Shown here: positions 15,948 to 24,816 of the stretch, piece by piece
Position numbering within the stretch: the first letter of the stretch is position 1
Layout: each line of letters begins with the position of its first letter
Assembly: GCA_020026075.1 (NCBI GenBank)
Contig: JAHHQZ010000013.1
Coordinates: 1-39,984, forward strand
Direction of reading: 5' to 3'
DNA: 39,984 nt
Origin: Actinobacillus sp.
Lineage (GTDB): Bacteria; Pseudomonadota; Gammaproteobacteria; Enterobacterales; Pasteurellaceae
Notes under the pieces: generated by a model
Seen by the model: the letters and a program-made list of their open reading frames with translations, nothing else
Database searches by the model: none
What the model was told of the DNA's origin: nothing
Made by a program: the position numbers and the translations under genes

Positions 15948-17384
15948 ATGACGAACGAAACCAAAAAGCTACATATTAAAACGTGGGGCTGCCAAATGAA
16001 CGAGTACGACAGTTCAAAAATGGCAGATTTATTGAACAGTACACACGGTTTGACCTTGACAGAAAATCCTGAAGATGCGGATGTGGTGTTGCTAAATACC
16101 TGTTCTATCCGTGAAAAGGCCCAAGAAAAAGTGTTTCACCAACTGGGGCGCTGGAAAGATCTTAAAAAGAAAAATCCTAAATTGATCATCGGCGTGGGCG
16201 GTTGTGTGGCAAGTCAAGAGGGCGAGCATATTCGCAAGCGCGCGCCTTATGTGGATGTGATTTTTGGCCCGCAAACCTTGCACCGTCTACCAGCAATGAT
16301 TAACCAAATTCACAGCGGCGAGAAAAATGTCGTGGACGTGAGTTTCCCTGAAATTGAAAAATTCGACTGCCTGCCTGAGCCTCGTGCCGAAGGGGCAACT
16401 GCATTCGTTTCTATTATGGAAGGCTGTAATAAATACTGCTCATTCTGCGTGGTGCCTTATACGCGTGGTGAGGAAGTGAGCCGTCCTGTGGATGATGTGC
16501 TATTTGAAGTGGCACAACTGGCTGAACAGGGTGTGCGTGAAGTGAATTTGCTAGGGCAAAACGTAAACGCTTATCGTGGGGCGACGTTTGATGGCGGCAT
16601 TTGCACATTTGCTGAGCTACTGCGTTTAGTGGCGAGCATTGACGGTATCGATCGTCTGCGTTTTACCACTAGCCATCCGATTGAATTTACCGATGATATT
16701 GTGGACGTGTACGCCGACACGCCTGAATTGGTGAGTTTCTTGCACTTGCCTGTGCAGTCTGGCTCGGATCGTGTGTTGAATATGATGAAACGCAACCACA
16801 CGGCACTGGAATATAAATCAATTATTCGTAAATTGCGCAAAGTGCGTCCAAATATTCAAATTAGCTCTGACTTTATCGTGGGGTTCCCTGGTGAAAGTGC
16901 GGCGGATTTTGAAGACACGATGAAACTTATTCAGCAAGTCAATTTTGATATGAGTTATAGCTTTATTTACTCCGCACGTCCAGGTACGCCTGCCTCTGAA
17001 ATGGACGATGACGTAACAGAAGATGAGAAAAAAGCCCGCTTGCAACGTTTGCAACAGCAAATCAACAACCAAGCAATGCAGTTTAGCCGAATGATGCTTG
17101 GCACTGAACAGCGCATTCTCGTGGAAGGGCCATCGAAAAAAGATTTAATGGAATTGACAGGTCGTACGGAAAATAACCGTATCGTAAACTTCGTTGGCAC
17201 GCCTGATATGATCGGCGAATTTGTGGATGTAAAAATCACAGACGTTTACACCAACTCCCTGCGTGGCGACGTGGTACGCCGTGAAAAAGATATGGGCTTA
17301 CGCATCGCCCAATCCCCGCAAGAAGTGATCGCTCGCACACGCAAAGAAGATGAACTCGGCGTAGGGCAATATCGACCAGCGTAA
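15948..17384 (+). CDS. miaB: MiaB, tRNA methylthiotransferase
   Basis: A 478-residue radical-SAM enzyme that adds a methylthio group to i6A37 of tRNAs reading UNN codons. The N-terminal UPF0004 domain carries its three cluster cysteines (KTWGCQMNEY, LNTCSIREK, VGGCVAS). The radical-SAM cluster is CNKYCSFC with Cys160, Cys164 and Cys167. A C-terminal TRAM domain ends the protein. ATG at 15948 is used here, with an alternative ATG two codons earlier; a longer start at 15873 overlaps the yjdM terminator region and is unlikely. A classic terminator follows at 17406. Confidence 0.97.
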   Translation: MTNETKKLHIKTWGCQMNEYDSSKMADLLNSTHGLTLTENPEDADVVLLNTCSIREKAQEKVFHQLGRWKDLKKKNPKLIIGVGGCVASQEGEHIRKRAPYVDVIFGPQTLHRLPAMINQIHSGEKNVVDVSFPEIEKFDCLPEPRAEGATAFVSIMEGCNKYCSFCVVPYTRGEEVSRPVDDVLFEVAQLAEQGVREVNLLGQNVNAYRGATFDGGICTFAELLRLVASIDGIDRLRFTTSHPIEFTDDIVDVYADTPELVSFLHLPVQSGSDRVLNMMKRNHTALEYKSIIRKLRKVRPNIQISSDFIVGFPGESAADFEDTMKLIQQVNFDMSYSFIYSARPGTPASEMDDDVTEDEKKARLQRLQQQINNQAMQFSRMMLGTEQRILVEGPSKKDLMELTGRTENNRIVNFVGTPDMIGEFVDVKITDVYTNSLRGDVVRREKDMGLRIAQSPQEVIARTRKEDELGVGQYRPA

Positions 17385-17405
17385 AAATAAAAAGGTAAGA
17401 AAATA

Positions 17406-17439
17406 AATCCCCAACGTTTTGCGACATTGGGGATTTTTT
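17406..17439 (+). terminator. Intrinsic terminator of miaB
   Basis: Stem AATCCCCAA/TTGGGGATT is followed by TTTT. It is unrelated to the dispersed element. Confidence 0.85.
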
Positions 17440-17441
17440 CT

Positions 17442-17480
17442 AGGCCGGAATTTTCAAAAAAATTTAGAAAATTCCGGCCT
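17442..17480 (-). terminator. Terminator of fbpABC (inverted GGYYGGAAT pair)
   Basis: AGGCCGGAATTTT/AAAATTCCGGCCT is a perfect 13-base stem, placed just after the fbpC stop codon and next to the convergent miaB terminator. Confidence 0.65.
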
Positions 17481-17484
17481 TCGT

Positions 17485-18495
17485 TTATTGGCTGAAAAGC
17501 ACCGCAGGGCTGGGTTTTACTTCCAGCGAGATGGTGGTGCCAATGACAAGGGAAAGTGGGCTTTGCACTTTTAAGGTGAGCGTTTGATACGCTACATCGT
17601 ACAAATAATACTGCCCTAAAAATAAGCGATTGATGATTTTGCCTTGACCGTTGCTATCCGCCGTTAGCGTAAATTGGTGCGGACGCACGAGCCATTGATA
17701 CTGGCCTTTGTTCGGTAAAACGGTATTTTTCGGCATGGAAAATAAGCTAAGCCATTGATTATCCGTCGTAATTTCACAAGGGATATAGTTTGTTTCCCCG
17801 AGAAAATTTGCCACAAAAGGGCAGTTTGGGTACTGGTAAAGCTGTTCTGGCGTGTCGTATTGCACGATTTTCCCTTGCGCCATTACCGCCAGTTTATCGG
17901 CGAAAGCGAAAGCCTCTTCTTTGCTATGCGTAACGAAAATCGCCGCAATTTTTTGCTGTTTTAAAATGGCTTTCATCTCAATGATCATTTGCTGGCGCAC
18001 TTGCGTGTCAATATTGGAAAACGGCTCGTCTAATAAGAGCAGTTTAGGCTGGCAGGCGATGGCACGAGCGATGGCTATACGTTGCTGTTGACCGCCCGAC
18101 AGCTCATAGGGATAGCGGTTTTCTAACCCTTGTAAACGTACAAGCGATAGCATTTTTTCAAGGCATTGTTGCTTTTCAGCGGCGGATTGTTTATGCAAGC
18201 CGAACACGATATTTTCTGCTACCGTTAAATGGGGAAACAGGGCGTAATCTTGAAAAATAAAGCCAATGTTGCGTTGCTCAATGGGACGTTGGCTGATGTC
18301 AGTTTGCTGGAAAATGATTTCACCATCGCTGATGGGCTGCAAGCCAGCGATAGCTTTTAATAGGGTTGTTTTACCGCAGCCACTGGCACCGAGCAGGCAA
18401 ACGATGTCATTCTCCGCCATTGTTAAGTTGAGATCGTGCAGTACCCGTTGGGTGTCGTAATGGCATTGCAGGTGATTGATGTTAAGAATAGTCAT
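17485..18495 (-). CDS. fbpC: Ferric iron ABC transporter ATPase
   Basis: A 336-residue ATPase of the FbpC/AfuC type. Walker A is GASGCGKTTL at about 36-45, the Q-loop is FIFQDYALFPHL, the signature is LSGGQQQRIA, Walker B is LLLLDEPF and the H-loop is FVTHSKEEA. The C-terminal part holds a TOBE-like domain (WLVRPHQFTL). It overlaps fbpB by 14 bases, indicating coupled translation. Specificity for ferric ion is inferred from the adjacent binding protein and permease. Confidence 0.93.
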   Translation of the reverse strand: MTILNINHLQCHYDTQRVLHDLNLTMAENDIVCLLGASGCGKTTLLKAIAGLQPISDGEIIFQQTDISQRPIEQRNIGFIFQDYALFPHLTVAENIVFGLHKQSAAEKQQCLEKMLSLVRLQGLENRYPYELSGGQQQRIAIARAIACQPKLLLLDEPFSNIDTQVRQQMIIEMKAILKQQKIAAIFVTHSKEEAFAFADKLAVMAQGKIVQYDTPEQLYQYPNCPFVANFLGETNYIPCEITTDNQWLSLFSMPKNTVLPNKGQYQWLVRPHQFTLTADSNGQGKIINRLFLGQYYLYDVAYQTLTLKVQSPLSLVIGTTISLEVKPSPAVLFSQ

Positions 18496-20152
18496 AGGCT
18501 TTCTGTTTTTTTGTGTTTAATAAGAAATAGGTGAGCCAAATTACAGGAATCATTCCCACGAAAATTAGCACTAAGGCGGGAAGTGCCGCCTGTTCAAGCT
18601 GTTCGTCAGATGTGTAGGCGAACACATAGGTTACGAGCGTATCGAAGTTAAATGGGCGCAGTAATAAAGAGGCGTTGAGTTCTTTAATGGCTTCAATAAA
18701 CACCATTAACAGGGCAGTGATCATTCCCCCTTTTAAGAGCGGGAGATGTACTTTTTGTAAGGTTTTTACAGGTGAATGCCCAAGACTTCGACTAGCGAGA
18801 TCCAAACTCGGCGGAATTTGTTGCATTGCAGTTTCAATACTGCTTAACGCCATTGCGGCAAAGCGAATAACGTAAGCCAACACTAAACCAACAATCGTGC
18901 CAGTAAACACTAAGCCCACACGAGATAAATGCAGATATTCCAGTAAATTATTAAGCTGATGTTCAGCAAAGGTAAAAGGAATAAGTAAGCCGATGGCAAG
19001 CACGGTGCCAGGTATAGCGTAGCTTAGTCGCCCTAGTTGGAGATAGGTTTGTGATAATCGCTGACTGCGTTTTCCACGTTGCAAATTTAAACGATGATAA
19101 AAGTGCAACACTAAGGCTAACCCAACGCAAATAACGGCAGCAATGCAGGACACCAGCAAGCTATGGTAGCCGTAAATGAAGAAATCGCTAAATACCGTGT
19201 GATCATAATTGCGAATTGCCCAATATAGTAGCGTGCCGATTGGTGCGATAAAACCAATAGTTACTAAGCCCCAGCAGAAAATTAAAATCAAAGCTTGTGC
19301 CGTTTTGCTAATGGATTTTACACGTGGAGCAGTATTAAGGTTACGCTGGAATATTTTTTGTTTACGGCGATTGTAATGTTCTAAAAATAAAAAACTAAAC
19401 ACGAATAACAGCAAAAAGGCTGAAATCTGTGCCGCCGAGCCGAGATCGCCATAACCTAGCCAAGTGTCATAAATGGCAGTGGTGAGCGTTGGAATAGAGA
19501 AATAGCTTACCGTGCCGAAGTCGCCCAGTGTTTCCATCGCCACTAAGGCGCAGCCTGCAATGATGGCAGGGCGCGTTAAAGGCAAGAGGATTTTAAAGAA
19601 AACTTTGCGTTTATTCGCACCGAGTAATCGCCCTGCTTGTTGCAGTTGTTCACCTTGCTCCATTAAGGCTAGGCGAACTAGCAGAAAAATATAAGGATAA
19701 AGCACTAACGCTAAAACAAAACTCGCTCCCCACAGAGAACGAATATCAGGAAACCAGTAGTCATTGATGCTTTGCCAATGAAAAAGTTGGCGTAAGAAAA
19801 CTTGCACACCGCCTGTGAAATCCAGTAAATCTGTGTACAAATAGCCCAGCAAATAAGGGGGAATGGCTAAGGGAAGGCACATTGCCCATTGTAAAATTTT
19901 ACGGGTTGGAAATTGATAGTAAGAAAGAAACCACGCACTCGGTAAGGCAAAAAGCAAACTAAAGAAGAGCGTACCAGCTACAATACGCAAACTATTCCAA
20001 GTGTAATCCCACAAAACGGTTTGCCATAGATGCTGTAAATTGGCTAAATTTAATGTAGTTGATTGATAAAAAACTGCCCCCACAGGCAACACAAAAAAGA
20101 AAATGATCAGGAAGGCACTCAATCCCCAACCATTTTTAATAAATCGTCCCAT
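18482..20152 (-). CDS. fbpB: Ferric iron ABC transporter permease (fused two-domain)
   Basis: A 556-residue permease in which both halves of the transmembrane pore are fused, as in FbpB/AfuB. Two coupling-helix (EAA-type) motifs mark the halves: GANKRKVFFKILLPLTRPAI and RSLGHSPVKTLQKVHLPLL. About twelve hydrophobic segments are visible. A hairpin in the gap after fbpA probably lowers its expression relative to the binding protein. Copies of the dispersed element core lie inside the gene at 18933 and 19345. Confidence 0.93.
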   Translation of the reverse strand: MGRFIKNGWGLSAFLIIFFFVLPVGAVFYQSTTLNLANLQHLWQTVLWDYTWNSLRIVAGTLFFSLLFALPSAWFLSYYQFPTRKILQWAMCLPLAIPPYLLGYLYTDLLDFTGGVQVFLRQLFHWQSINDYWFPDIRSLWGASFVLALVLYPYIFLLVRLALMEQGEQLQQAGRLLGANKRKVFFKILLPLTRPAIIAGCALVAMETLGDFGTVSYFSIPTLTTAIYDTWLGYGDLGSAAQISAFLLLFVFSFLFLEHYNRRKQKIFQRNLNTAPRVKSISKTAQALILIFCWGLVTIGFIAPIGTLLYWAIRNYDHTVFSDFFIYGYHSLLVSCIAAVICVGLALVLHFYHRLNLQRGKRSQRLSQTYLQLGRLSYAIPGTVLAIGLLIPFTFAEHQLNNLLEYLHLSRVGLVFTGTIVGLVLAYVIRFAAMALSSIETAMQQIPPSLDLASRSLGHSPVKTLQKVHLPLLKGGMITALLMVFIEAIKELNASLLLRPFNFDTLVTYVFAYTSDEQLEQAALPALVLIFVGMIPVIWLTYFLLNTKKQKAYDYS

Positions 20153-20166
20153 TGATTACCCTAAAA

Positions 20167-20200
20167 AAGAAAACTAACAGGCGAACCTGCCAGTTTTCTT
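20167..20200 (-). terminator. Attenuating hairpin between fbpA and fbpB
   Basis: AAGAAAACT/AGTTTTCTT with an inner CAGG/CCTG stem forms a long hairpin, followed on the minus strand by TTTTT. It lies between two genes of one operon, so partial termination is likely, giving more binding protein than permease. Confidence 0.65.
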
Positions 20201-20208
20201 GTGTTTGG

Positions 20209-21231
20209 TTATAAGTCAAATTTCACTTCATCGATGAGTTTTAAAGCTTTCTCATAGTTATCAGCGATTTCAGCTAATGGAATATTATCCGCTTTGAATG
20301 TACCCCAAGATTGAACTAATTCTGAAGGCTGAACACCAGGTTTCACAGGGTATTCAAAGTTCAACTCAGCATACAATTTTTGGGCTTTATCACTGCTCAA
20401 ATATTCTGCGAGTTTAATCGCATTGGCTTTGTGCGGTGCATATTTCGCAATCACGATACCGCTTACATTAACGTGAGTGCCGTAGGATTCTTGATCAGGG
20501 AAGTTGATGAATACATCATCAGCCCAAGATTTTTGTTCTTTATCCGTGAGCATTTTGCCGTAGTAATAGCTATTGCCCAAAGAGTAATCACATAATCCCT
20601 CGTGAATGGCTTTCACTTGACCACGATCGTTGCCTTGCGGACGGCGTGCTAAGTTATCCTTTAATCCCACTAGGAAGGCTTTCGCTTTGGCTTCGCCGTC
20701 GTGGGCGATCATTGAAGCGATCAAGCCAACATTGTATGGGTGTTTGCCAGAACGAATACAAATTTTGCCACGATATTCCGGCTTAGCTAAATCGTAATAA
20801 TTGAATGATGCTGGTAATTTACCCACACGATCTTTTGAGCTAAACACCGCACGCGCACGCGTGGTAAGGGCAAACCATTCATCATTTTTGCCACGGAAGT
20901 GGGCCGGAATATTTTTTTCTAAAATGTCATTTTTGACTGACTGTGCCAATCCTGCGTCCACAATTTCTTTCAGACGAGAGATATCCACAGTCAATAACAC
21001 GTCCGCAGGGCTGTCTTTGCCTTCACGTACTACACGATCCACCAAGCCTTTCTCCGCAAAAATGATGTTCACTTTAATGCCCGTTTGAGCAGTAAAATCT
21101 TTCAAAATTGGCTCGATTAAGTATTGTTGGCGGTAGGAATAAACGTTGACTTCGTTGTCCGCAGCGAATGCAGATGATGTTGCAGCAAGGGCTGAAAGCC
21201 CAGTTAAAACAAGGGTTAATGATTTTTTCAT
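20209..21231 (-). CDS. fbpA: Periplasmic ferric iron-binding protein
   Basis: A 340-residue periplasmic protein. A signal peptide MKKSLTLVLTGLSALAATSS continues to AFA with cleavage before ADNEV. It belongs to the class of ferric-binding proteins seen in Mannheimia and Pasteurella that hold iron mainly through tyrosines; NSYYYGKML carries the adjacent tyrosines and YSYRQQ lies at the N-terminus. It would pass Fe3+ to FbpBC. First gene of the operon. A strong AAGGACA ribosome-binding site precedes ATG. I could not find a convincing Fur box in the 180 bases upstream, although a TTTTCATT half-site is present. Two element copies lie in the gene (20773, 20901). Confidence 0.93.
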   Translation of the reverse strand: MKKSLTLVLTGLSALAATSSAFAADNEVNVYSYRQQYLIEPILKDFTAQTGIKVNIIFAEKGLVDRVVREGKDSPADVLLTVDISRLKEIVDAGLAQSVKNDILEKNIPAHFRGKNDEWFALTTRARAVFSSKDRVGKLPASFNYYDLAKPEYRGKICIRSGKHPYNVGLIASMIAHDGEAKAKAFLVGLKDNLARRPQGNDRGQVKAIHEGLCDYSLGNSYYYGKMLTDKEQKSWADDVFINFPDQESYGTHVNVSGIVIAKYAPHKANAIKLAEYLSSDKAQKLYAELNFEYPVKPGVQPSELVQSWGTFKADNIPLAEIADNYEKALKLIDEVKFDL

Positions 21232-21344
21232 CGGGTTGTCCTTTTATTGAAGTAGCCAAAAGCAGACGAAATGTAACAAAGAAACCATTTCTTTACAAAT
21301 GAAAATTACTCGCACTTATGTGAAATGCATCTTTCGGAGTATAA

Positions 21345-21377
21345 AAAAGGTTGGATTTGTTAAAAATCCAACCTTTT
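21345..21377 (-). terminator. Terminator after smpB
   Basis: AAAAGGTTGGATTT/AAATCCAACCTTTT pairs perfectly with a five-base loop and is followed by further T residues on the minus strand. Confidence 0.8.
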
Positions 21378-21385
21378 GGTGAATA

Positions 21386-21412
21386 CAAAATTTTTACGAA
21401 AATTCCGACCTA
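21386..21412. repeat. Single copy of the GGYYGGAAT element after smpB
   Basis: On the minus strand it reads TAGGTCGGAATTTTCGTAAA and continues AATTTTG, the extended element form without an inverted partner. Confidence 0.6.
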
Positions 21413-21415
21413 GCC

Positions 21416-21898
21416 TCATTCACGTTGAGCATTTTTCATAATGCGTTGTTTGGCGACTTGCCATTCACGATCTTTAATGCTGTCACGTTTATCGTGTAAT
21501 TTTTTACCTTTCGCTAAGCCCACTTTCACTTTTGCCCACGCCCCTTTCCAGTAAAGGGATAAGGTCACGACAGTAAAGCCATCACGCTGGGCTTTGCCCA
21601 TTAAATTATCCAGTTCACGTTTATTTAAAAGTAATTTTCGAGTGCGTGTTGGGTCGCAGACCACGTGGGTTGATGCCACGTTCAGAGGTTGAATATTGGC
21701 ACCAAATAAGTAAGCCTCGCCGTGTTGGAAAATCACATAGCTGTCGCTAATATTGGCTTTGCCAGCACGCATGGATTTCACTTCCCAGCCCTGCAAGGCA
21801 AGACCCGCTTCAAATTCTTCTTCAATAAAATATTCGTGACGCGCACGTTTGTTTAGGGCAATGGTGTTGCTACCGGGTTTTATTTTCTTTTTTGCCAC
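21416..21898 (-). CDS. smpB: SmpB, tmRNA-binding protein
   Basis: A 160-residue protein that binds tmRNA and brings it to stalled ribosomes. Family segments NTIALNKRARHEYFI, GLALQGWEVKSMRAGKANI, RTRKLLLNKRE and the basic C-terminal tail KGKKLHDKRDSIKDREW are all present. I choose a GTG start at 21898 (VAKKKIKPGSN) because AGAGGTG lies immediately upstream and the length then equals H. influenzae SmpB; an ATG at 21940 would add 14 residues including the ribosome-binding site. The tmRNA gene itself is not in the window. Confidence 0.95.
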   Translation of the reverse strand: MAKKKIKPGSNTIALNKRARHEYFIEEEFEAGLALQGWEVKSMRAGKANISDSYVIFQHGEAYLFGANIQPLNVASTHVVCDPTRTRKLLLNKRELDNLMGKAQRDGFTVVTLSLYWKGAWAKVKVGLAKGKKLHDKRDSIKDREWQVAKQRIMKNAQRE

Positions 21899-22033
21899 GT
21901 TGCACCTCTTTGTAAAAATAGCCAAAAAATTGCCGAGCATTTTACGTTAATCGTGAAAAAATCGCAAAAACACTTGCATTTATATGCGTGCTTGATACCT
22001 TGCTTGGCCTATTAATGAGAAAGGAATTTGGTA

Positions 22034-23509
22034 ATGAAATACAAAAATTTGCGTGATTTTTTACAATGCTTAGAAGAACAGGGGGAGTTAAAACGCATAA
22101 GCGTAGAAGTGGATCCCTATTTGGAAATGACGGAAATTGCTGATCGCACCTTGCGAATGAATGGTCCAGCATTGCTTTTTGAAAATCCCAAAGGCTACAA
22201 AATGCCTGTGCTGTGCAATTTATTCGGTACGCCACGCCGTGTGGCAATGGGAATGGGGCAAGAAGAGGTTAGTGCATTGCGTGATGTGGGAAAATTGCTT
22301 GCTTTCTTAAAAGAACCTACGCCGCCGAAAGGGTTTAAAGCGTTTCTAAGCAGTTTGCCGAAGTACAAAAATATTCTCAATATGCCAACCAAAGTGCTTA
22401 GCCACGCCCCTTGTCAGGATAAAGTGTTAACAGGTGATGATGTGGATCTCGGTTTGCTGCCGATTATGCAATGTTGGAAAGAGGACGTTGCACCGCTGGT
22501 CACTTGGGGACTAACCATTACCAAAGGACCGAACCAGCCTCGTCAAAATTTAGGCATTTATCGCCAACAGTTGCTTGGCAAGAATAAACTGATTATGCGT
22601 TGGCTATCTCATCGTGGCGGAGCGACGGATTTCCAAGCGTGGCAAGCAGCATATCCAGGCAAGAAATTTCCTGTGGTAGTGGCGCTGGGGGCGGATCCTG
22701 CAACCATTTTAGCGGCGGTTACGCCTGTGCCTGATACGCTTTCGGAGTATGCTTTCGCAGGGCTTTTGCGTGGCAATAAAACAGAAGTGGTCAAGGCACT
22801 AAGCTGTGATTTGCAAGTGCCAGCCAGTGCGGAAATTGTGCTGGAAGGATACATTGACCCAGAAGAAAAAGCGTTGGAGGGACCGTATGGCGATCACACA
22901 GGCTACTATAATGAACAAGAATATTTTCCTGTGTTCACTGTAACCCATATGACAATGCGTGATCAGCCGATTTATCATTCAACCTATACTGGGCGACCAC
23001 CTGATGAGCCTGCGGTTCTCGGCGAGGCGTTAAATGAAGTGTTCATTCCCTTACTACAAAAACAATTCCCTGAAATTGTGGATTTTTATTTGCCGCCAGA
23101 AGGCTGTTCATACCGCTTGGCAATTGTAACGATGAAGAAGCAATATCCAGGTCACGCTAAGCGTGTGATGATGGGAGTGTGGTCGTTCTTACGTCAATTT
23201 ATGTACACGAAATATGTGATCGTGTGCGATGACGATGTGAATGCAAGGGATTGGAAAGACGTGATTTGGGCGATTACGACCCGTAGTGATCCCGCACGCG
23301 ATACCACAATGATCGAAAATACACCGATTGATTATTTGGATTTTGCCTCACCAGTGGCAGGGTTAGGTTCCAAAATGGGGATCGATGCTACCAATAAATG
23401 GGCAGGCGAAACCAGCCGTGAATGGGGCGTGCCGATTAAAAAAGATCCTGCTACCGTGAAAAAAGTCGATGAGATTTGGTCGAGATTAGATATTAACTCT
23501 GTGAAATAG
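22034..23509 (+). CDS. ubiD: UbiD, 4-hydroxy-3-polyprenylbenzoate decarboxylase
   Basis: A 491-residue prenyl-FMN-dependent decarboxylase of ubiquinone synthesis. Conserved segments include LNMPTKVLSHAPCQDK, WLSHRGGATDFQAW, near the prenylated-flavin site, LEGPYGDHTGYYNEQEYFP with the catalytic-region acidic residues, and YTGRPPDEPAVLGEALNE. The start at 22034 (MKYKNLRDF) follows AAGGAATTTG; a TTG two codons earlier is less likely. It is divergent from smpB and single, with a strong terminator behind it. The gene for the flavin prenyltransferase UbiX is not in the window. Confidence 0.96.
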   Translation: MKYKNLRDFLQCLEEQGELKRISVEVDPYLEMTEIADRTLRMNGPALLFENPKGYKMPVLCNLFGTPRRVAMGMGQEEVSALRDVGKLLAFLKEPTPPKGFKAFLSSLPKYKNILNMPTKVLSHAPCQDKVLTGDDVDLGLLPIMQCWKEDVAPLVTWGLTITKGPNQPRQNLGIYRQQLLGKNKLIMRWLSHRGGATDFQAWQAAYPGKKFPVVVALGADPATILAAVTPVPDTLSEYAFAGLLRGNKTEVVKALSCDLQVPASAEIVLEGYIDPEEKALEGPYGDHTGYYNEQEYFPVFTVTHMTMRDQPIYHSTYTGRPPDEPAVLGEALNEVFIPLLQKQFPEIVDFYLPPEGCSYRLAIVTMKKQYPGHAKRVMMGVWSFLRQFMYTKYVIVCDDDVNARDWKDVIWAITTRSDPARDTTMIENTPIDYLDFASPVAGLGSKMGIDATNKWAGETSREWGVPIKKDPATVKKVDEIWSRLDINSVK

Positions 23510-23517
23510 TTGAAAAA

Positions 23518-23559
23518 ACGACCGCCGAAATTCTTGCAGAAATTCCGGCGGTCGTTTTT
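23518..23559 (+). terminator. Terminator of ubiD
   Basis: Stem ACGACCGCCG/CGGCGGTCGT is followed by TTTTT. The right arm contains ATTCCGGCG, a partial match to the dispersed element. Confidence 0.85.
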
Positions 23560-23571
23560 GGGGGCTTTGAC

Positions 23572-23598
23572 AAAAAAAAGACCGAACAGTGTTCGGCC
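23572..23598 (-). terminator. Terminator of rpsP-rimM-trmD-rplS
   Basis: CCGAACA/TGTTCGG with a one-base centre is followed on the minus strand by eight T residues. Convergent with the ubiD terminator. Confidence 0.85.
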
Positions 23599-23619
23599 TT
23601 TATCGTCTTTAATAATTGA

Positions 23620-23973
23620 TTATTTTTTACCAAGACGTTCTTTGATACGTGCAGATTTACCTGAACGTTCACGTAAGTAGTAAAGTTTCGCTTGACGAAC
23701 TGCACCTTTACGTTTAACAGAAATGCTGTCGATAATTGGAGAATGTGTTTGGAAAACACGTTCAACGCCAACACCGTTAGATACTTTACGCAAAGTGAAT
23801 GCGCTGTGTAAACCACGGTTACGAATAGCGATAACTACACCTTCAAATGCTTGAAGACGACGTTTGTTACCTTCAACAACCCATACTTTAACTTCTAATG
23901 TGTCACCTGGACGGAAGCTAGGTACGTTTTGTTTTAACTGTTCTTGTTCGATTTGTTTGATGATGTTACTCAT
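23620..23973 (-). CDS. rplS: 50S ribosomal protein L19
   Basis: A 117-residue ribosomal protein located at the 30S-50S interface. The sequence starts MSNIIKQIEQEQLKQNVPSF, contains FRPGDTLEVKVWVVEG and the signature segment GVGVERVFQTHSPIIDSI, and ends with a basic tail GKSARIKERLGKK. Length is normal. Last of the conserved four-gene operon; only 5 bases follow the trmD stop codon before its ATG. Confidence 0.99.
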   Translation of the reverse strand: MSNIIKQIEQEQLKQNVPSFRPGDTLEVKVWVVEGNKRRLQAFEGVVIAIRNRGLHSAFTLRKVSNGVGVERVFQTHSPIIDSISVKRKGAVRQAKLYYLRERSGKSARIKERLGKK

Positions 23974-23978
23974 AATGT

Positions 23979-24773
23979 TTAAACCTTTTTCCTAGGATTA
24001 ACTGATTGATTGCCTTGTATTTCTGCGAGCAATCGTTTTTGTTCGTCAGTCAGAGCTAGGCCTTCTAGTAGCTCAGGGCGGCGTTCCCACGTACGCTTTA
24101 ACGATTGTTGTAATCGCCACTGGCGAATTTTTTCGTGGTTGCCTGACATTAAAACCGTTGGGACGGTTAAATTGTCTAAAACTTCTGGACGAGTGTAGTG
24201 CGGGCAATCAAGTAAACCCTGTGCAAAAGAATCTTCTTCTGCGGAGGCTTGCTTGCCTAACACACCTGGAATAAAACGTGCAACACAATCCATTAGTACC
24301 ATTGCAGGTAATTCACCGCCAGTGAGAACATAGTCGCCAACGGACCATTCTTCATCAATTTCAGTTTCAATTAAACGTTCATCGATACCTTCATAACGCC
24401 CACAAACCAAAATTAAATTCTGATTTTGAGCTAAGGTCTCCACGCCCGCTTGATCTAATTTGCGTCCTTGCGGTGATAAATAAATCACCTTCGTTTTACG
24501 TTCAAGGCATTCGCCAGATTTGTCAACAACGCTTTTCGGTGCGGCATTTTTGGCAGCTTGAATGGCATCACGCAAAGGTTGCACCATCATTAACATACCA
24601 GGCCCGCCACCGTATGGGCGATCATCGACCGTTTTATGTTTATCAAAGGTGAAATCACGAGGATTCCAACATTGAATTTGTAGCAAATCCTGCTTTACAG
24701 CACGACCTGTTACCCCAAAATCTGAAACAGCTTTAAACATCTCTGGGAAAAGACTAATTACCCCAATCCACAT
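23979..24773 (-). CDS. trmD: TrmD, tRNA (guanine-N1)-methyltransferase
   Basis: A 264-residue SPOUT-class methyltransferase that makes m1G37 in tRNAs for Leu, Pro and Arg, preventing frameshifts. The trefoil-knot SAM pocket is visible as LVCGRYEGIDERL and SVGDYVLTGGELPAM, and the substrate loop as DDRPYGGGPGMLMM. It is some 15-20 residues longer than usual at the C-terminus (LLAEIQGNQSVNPRKKV), a tail with no obvious function. It sits 43 bases after rimM and 5 bases before rplS. Confidence 0.98.
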   Translation of the reverse strand: MWIGVISLFPEMFKAVSDFGVTGRAVKQDLLQIQCWNPRDFTFDKHKTVDDRPYGGGPGMLMMVQPLRDAIQAAKNAAPKSVVDKSGECLERKTKVIYLSPQGRKLDQAGVETLAQNQNLILVCGRYEGIDERLIETEIDEEWSVGDYVLTGGELPAMVLMDCVARFIPGVLGKQASAEEDSFAQGLLDCPHYTRPEVLDNLTVPTVLMSGNHEKIRQWRLQQSLKRTWERRPELLEGLALTDEQKRLLAEIQGNQSVNPRKKV

Positions 24774-24816
24774 AAAAATTCCTTATGTTTAGTAAAGCCG
24801 TTCAGTTTAACTGAGA

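Noticed and set aside
21232..21345. Fur box upstream of fbpA
   Set aside because: The best alignment I could make scores about 10 of 19, too weak to list; only a TTTTCATT half-site is seen.
23493..23816. Minus-strand frame overlapping rplS
   Set aside because: It overlaps rplS in another frame and includes the terminators; not a real gene.
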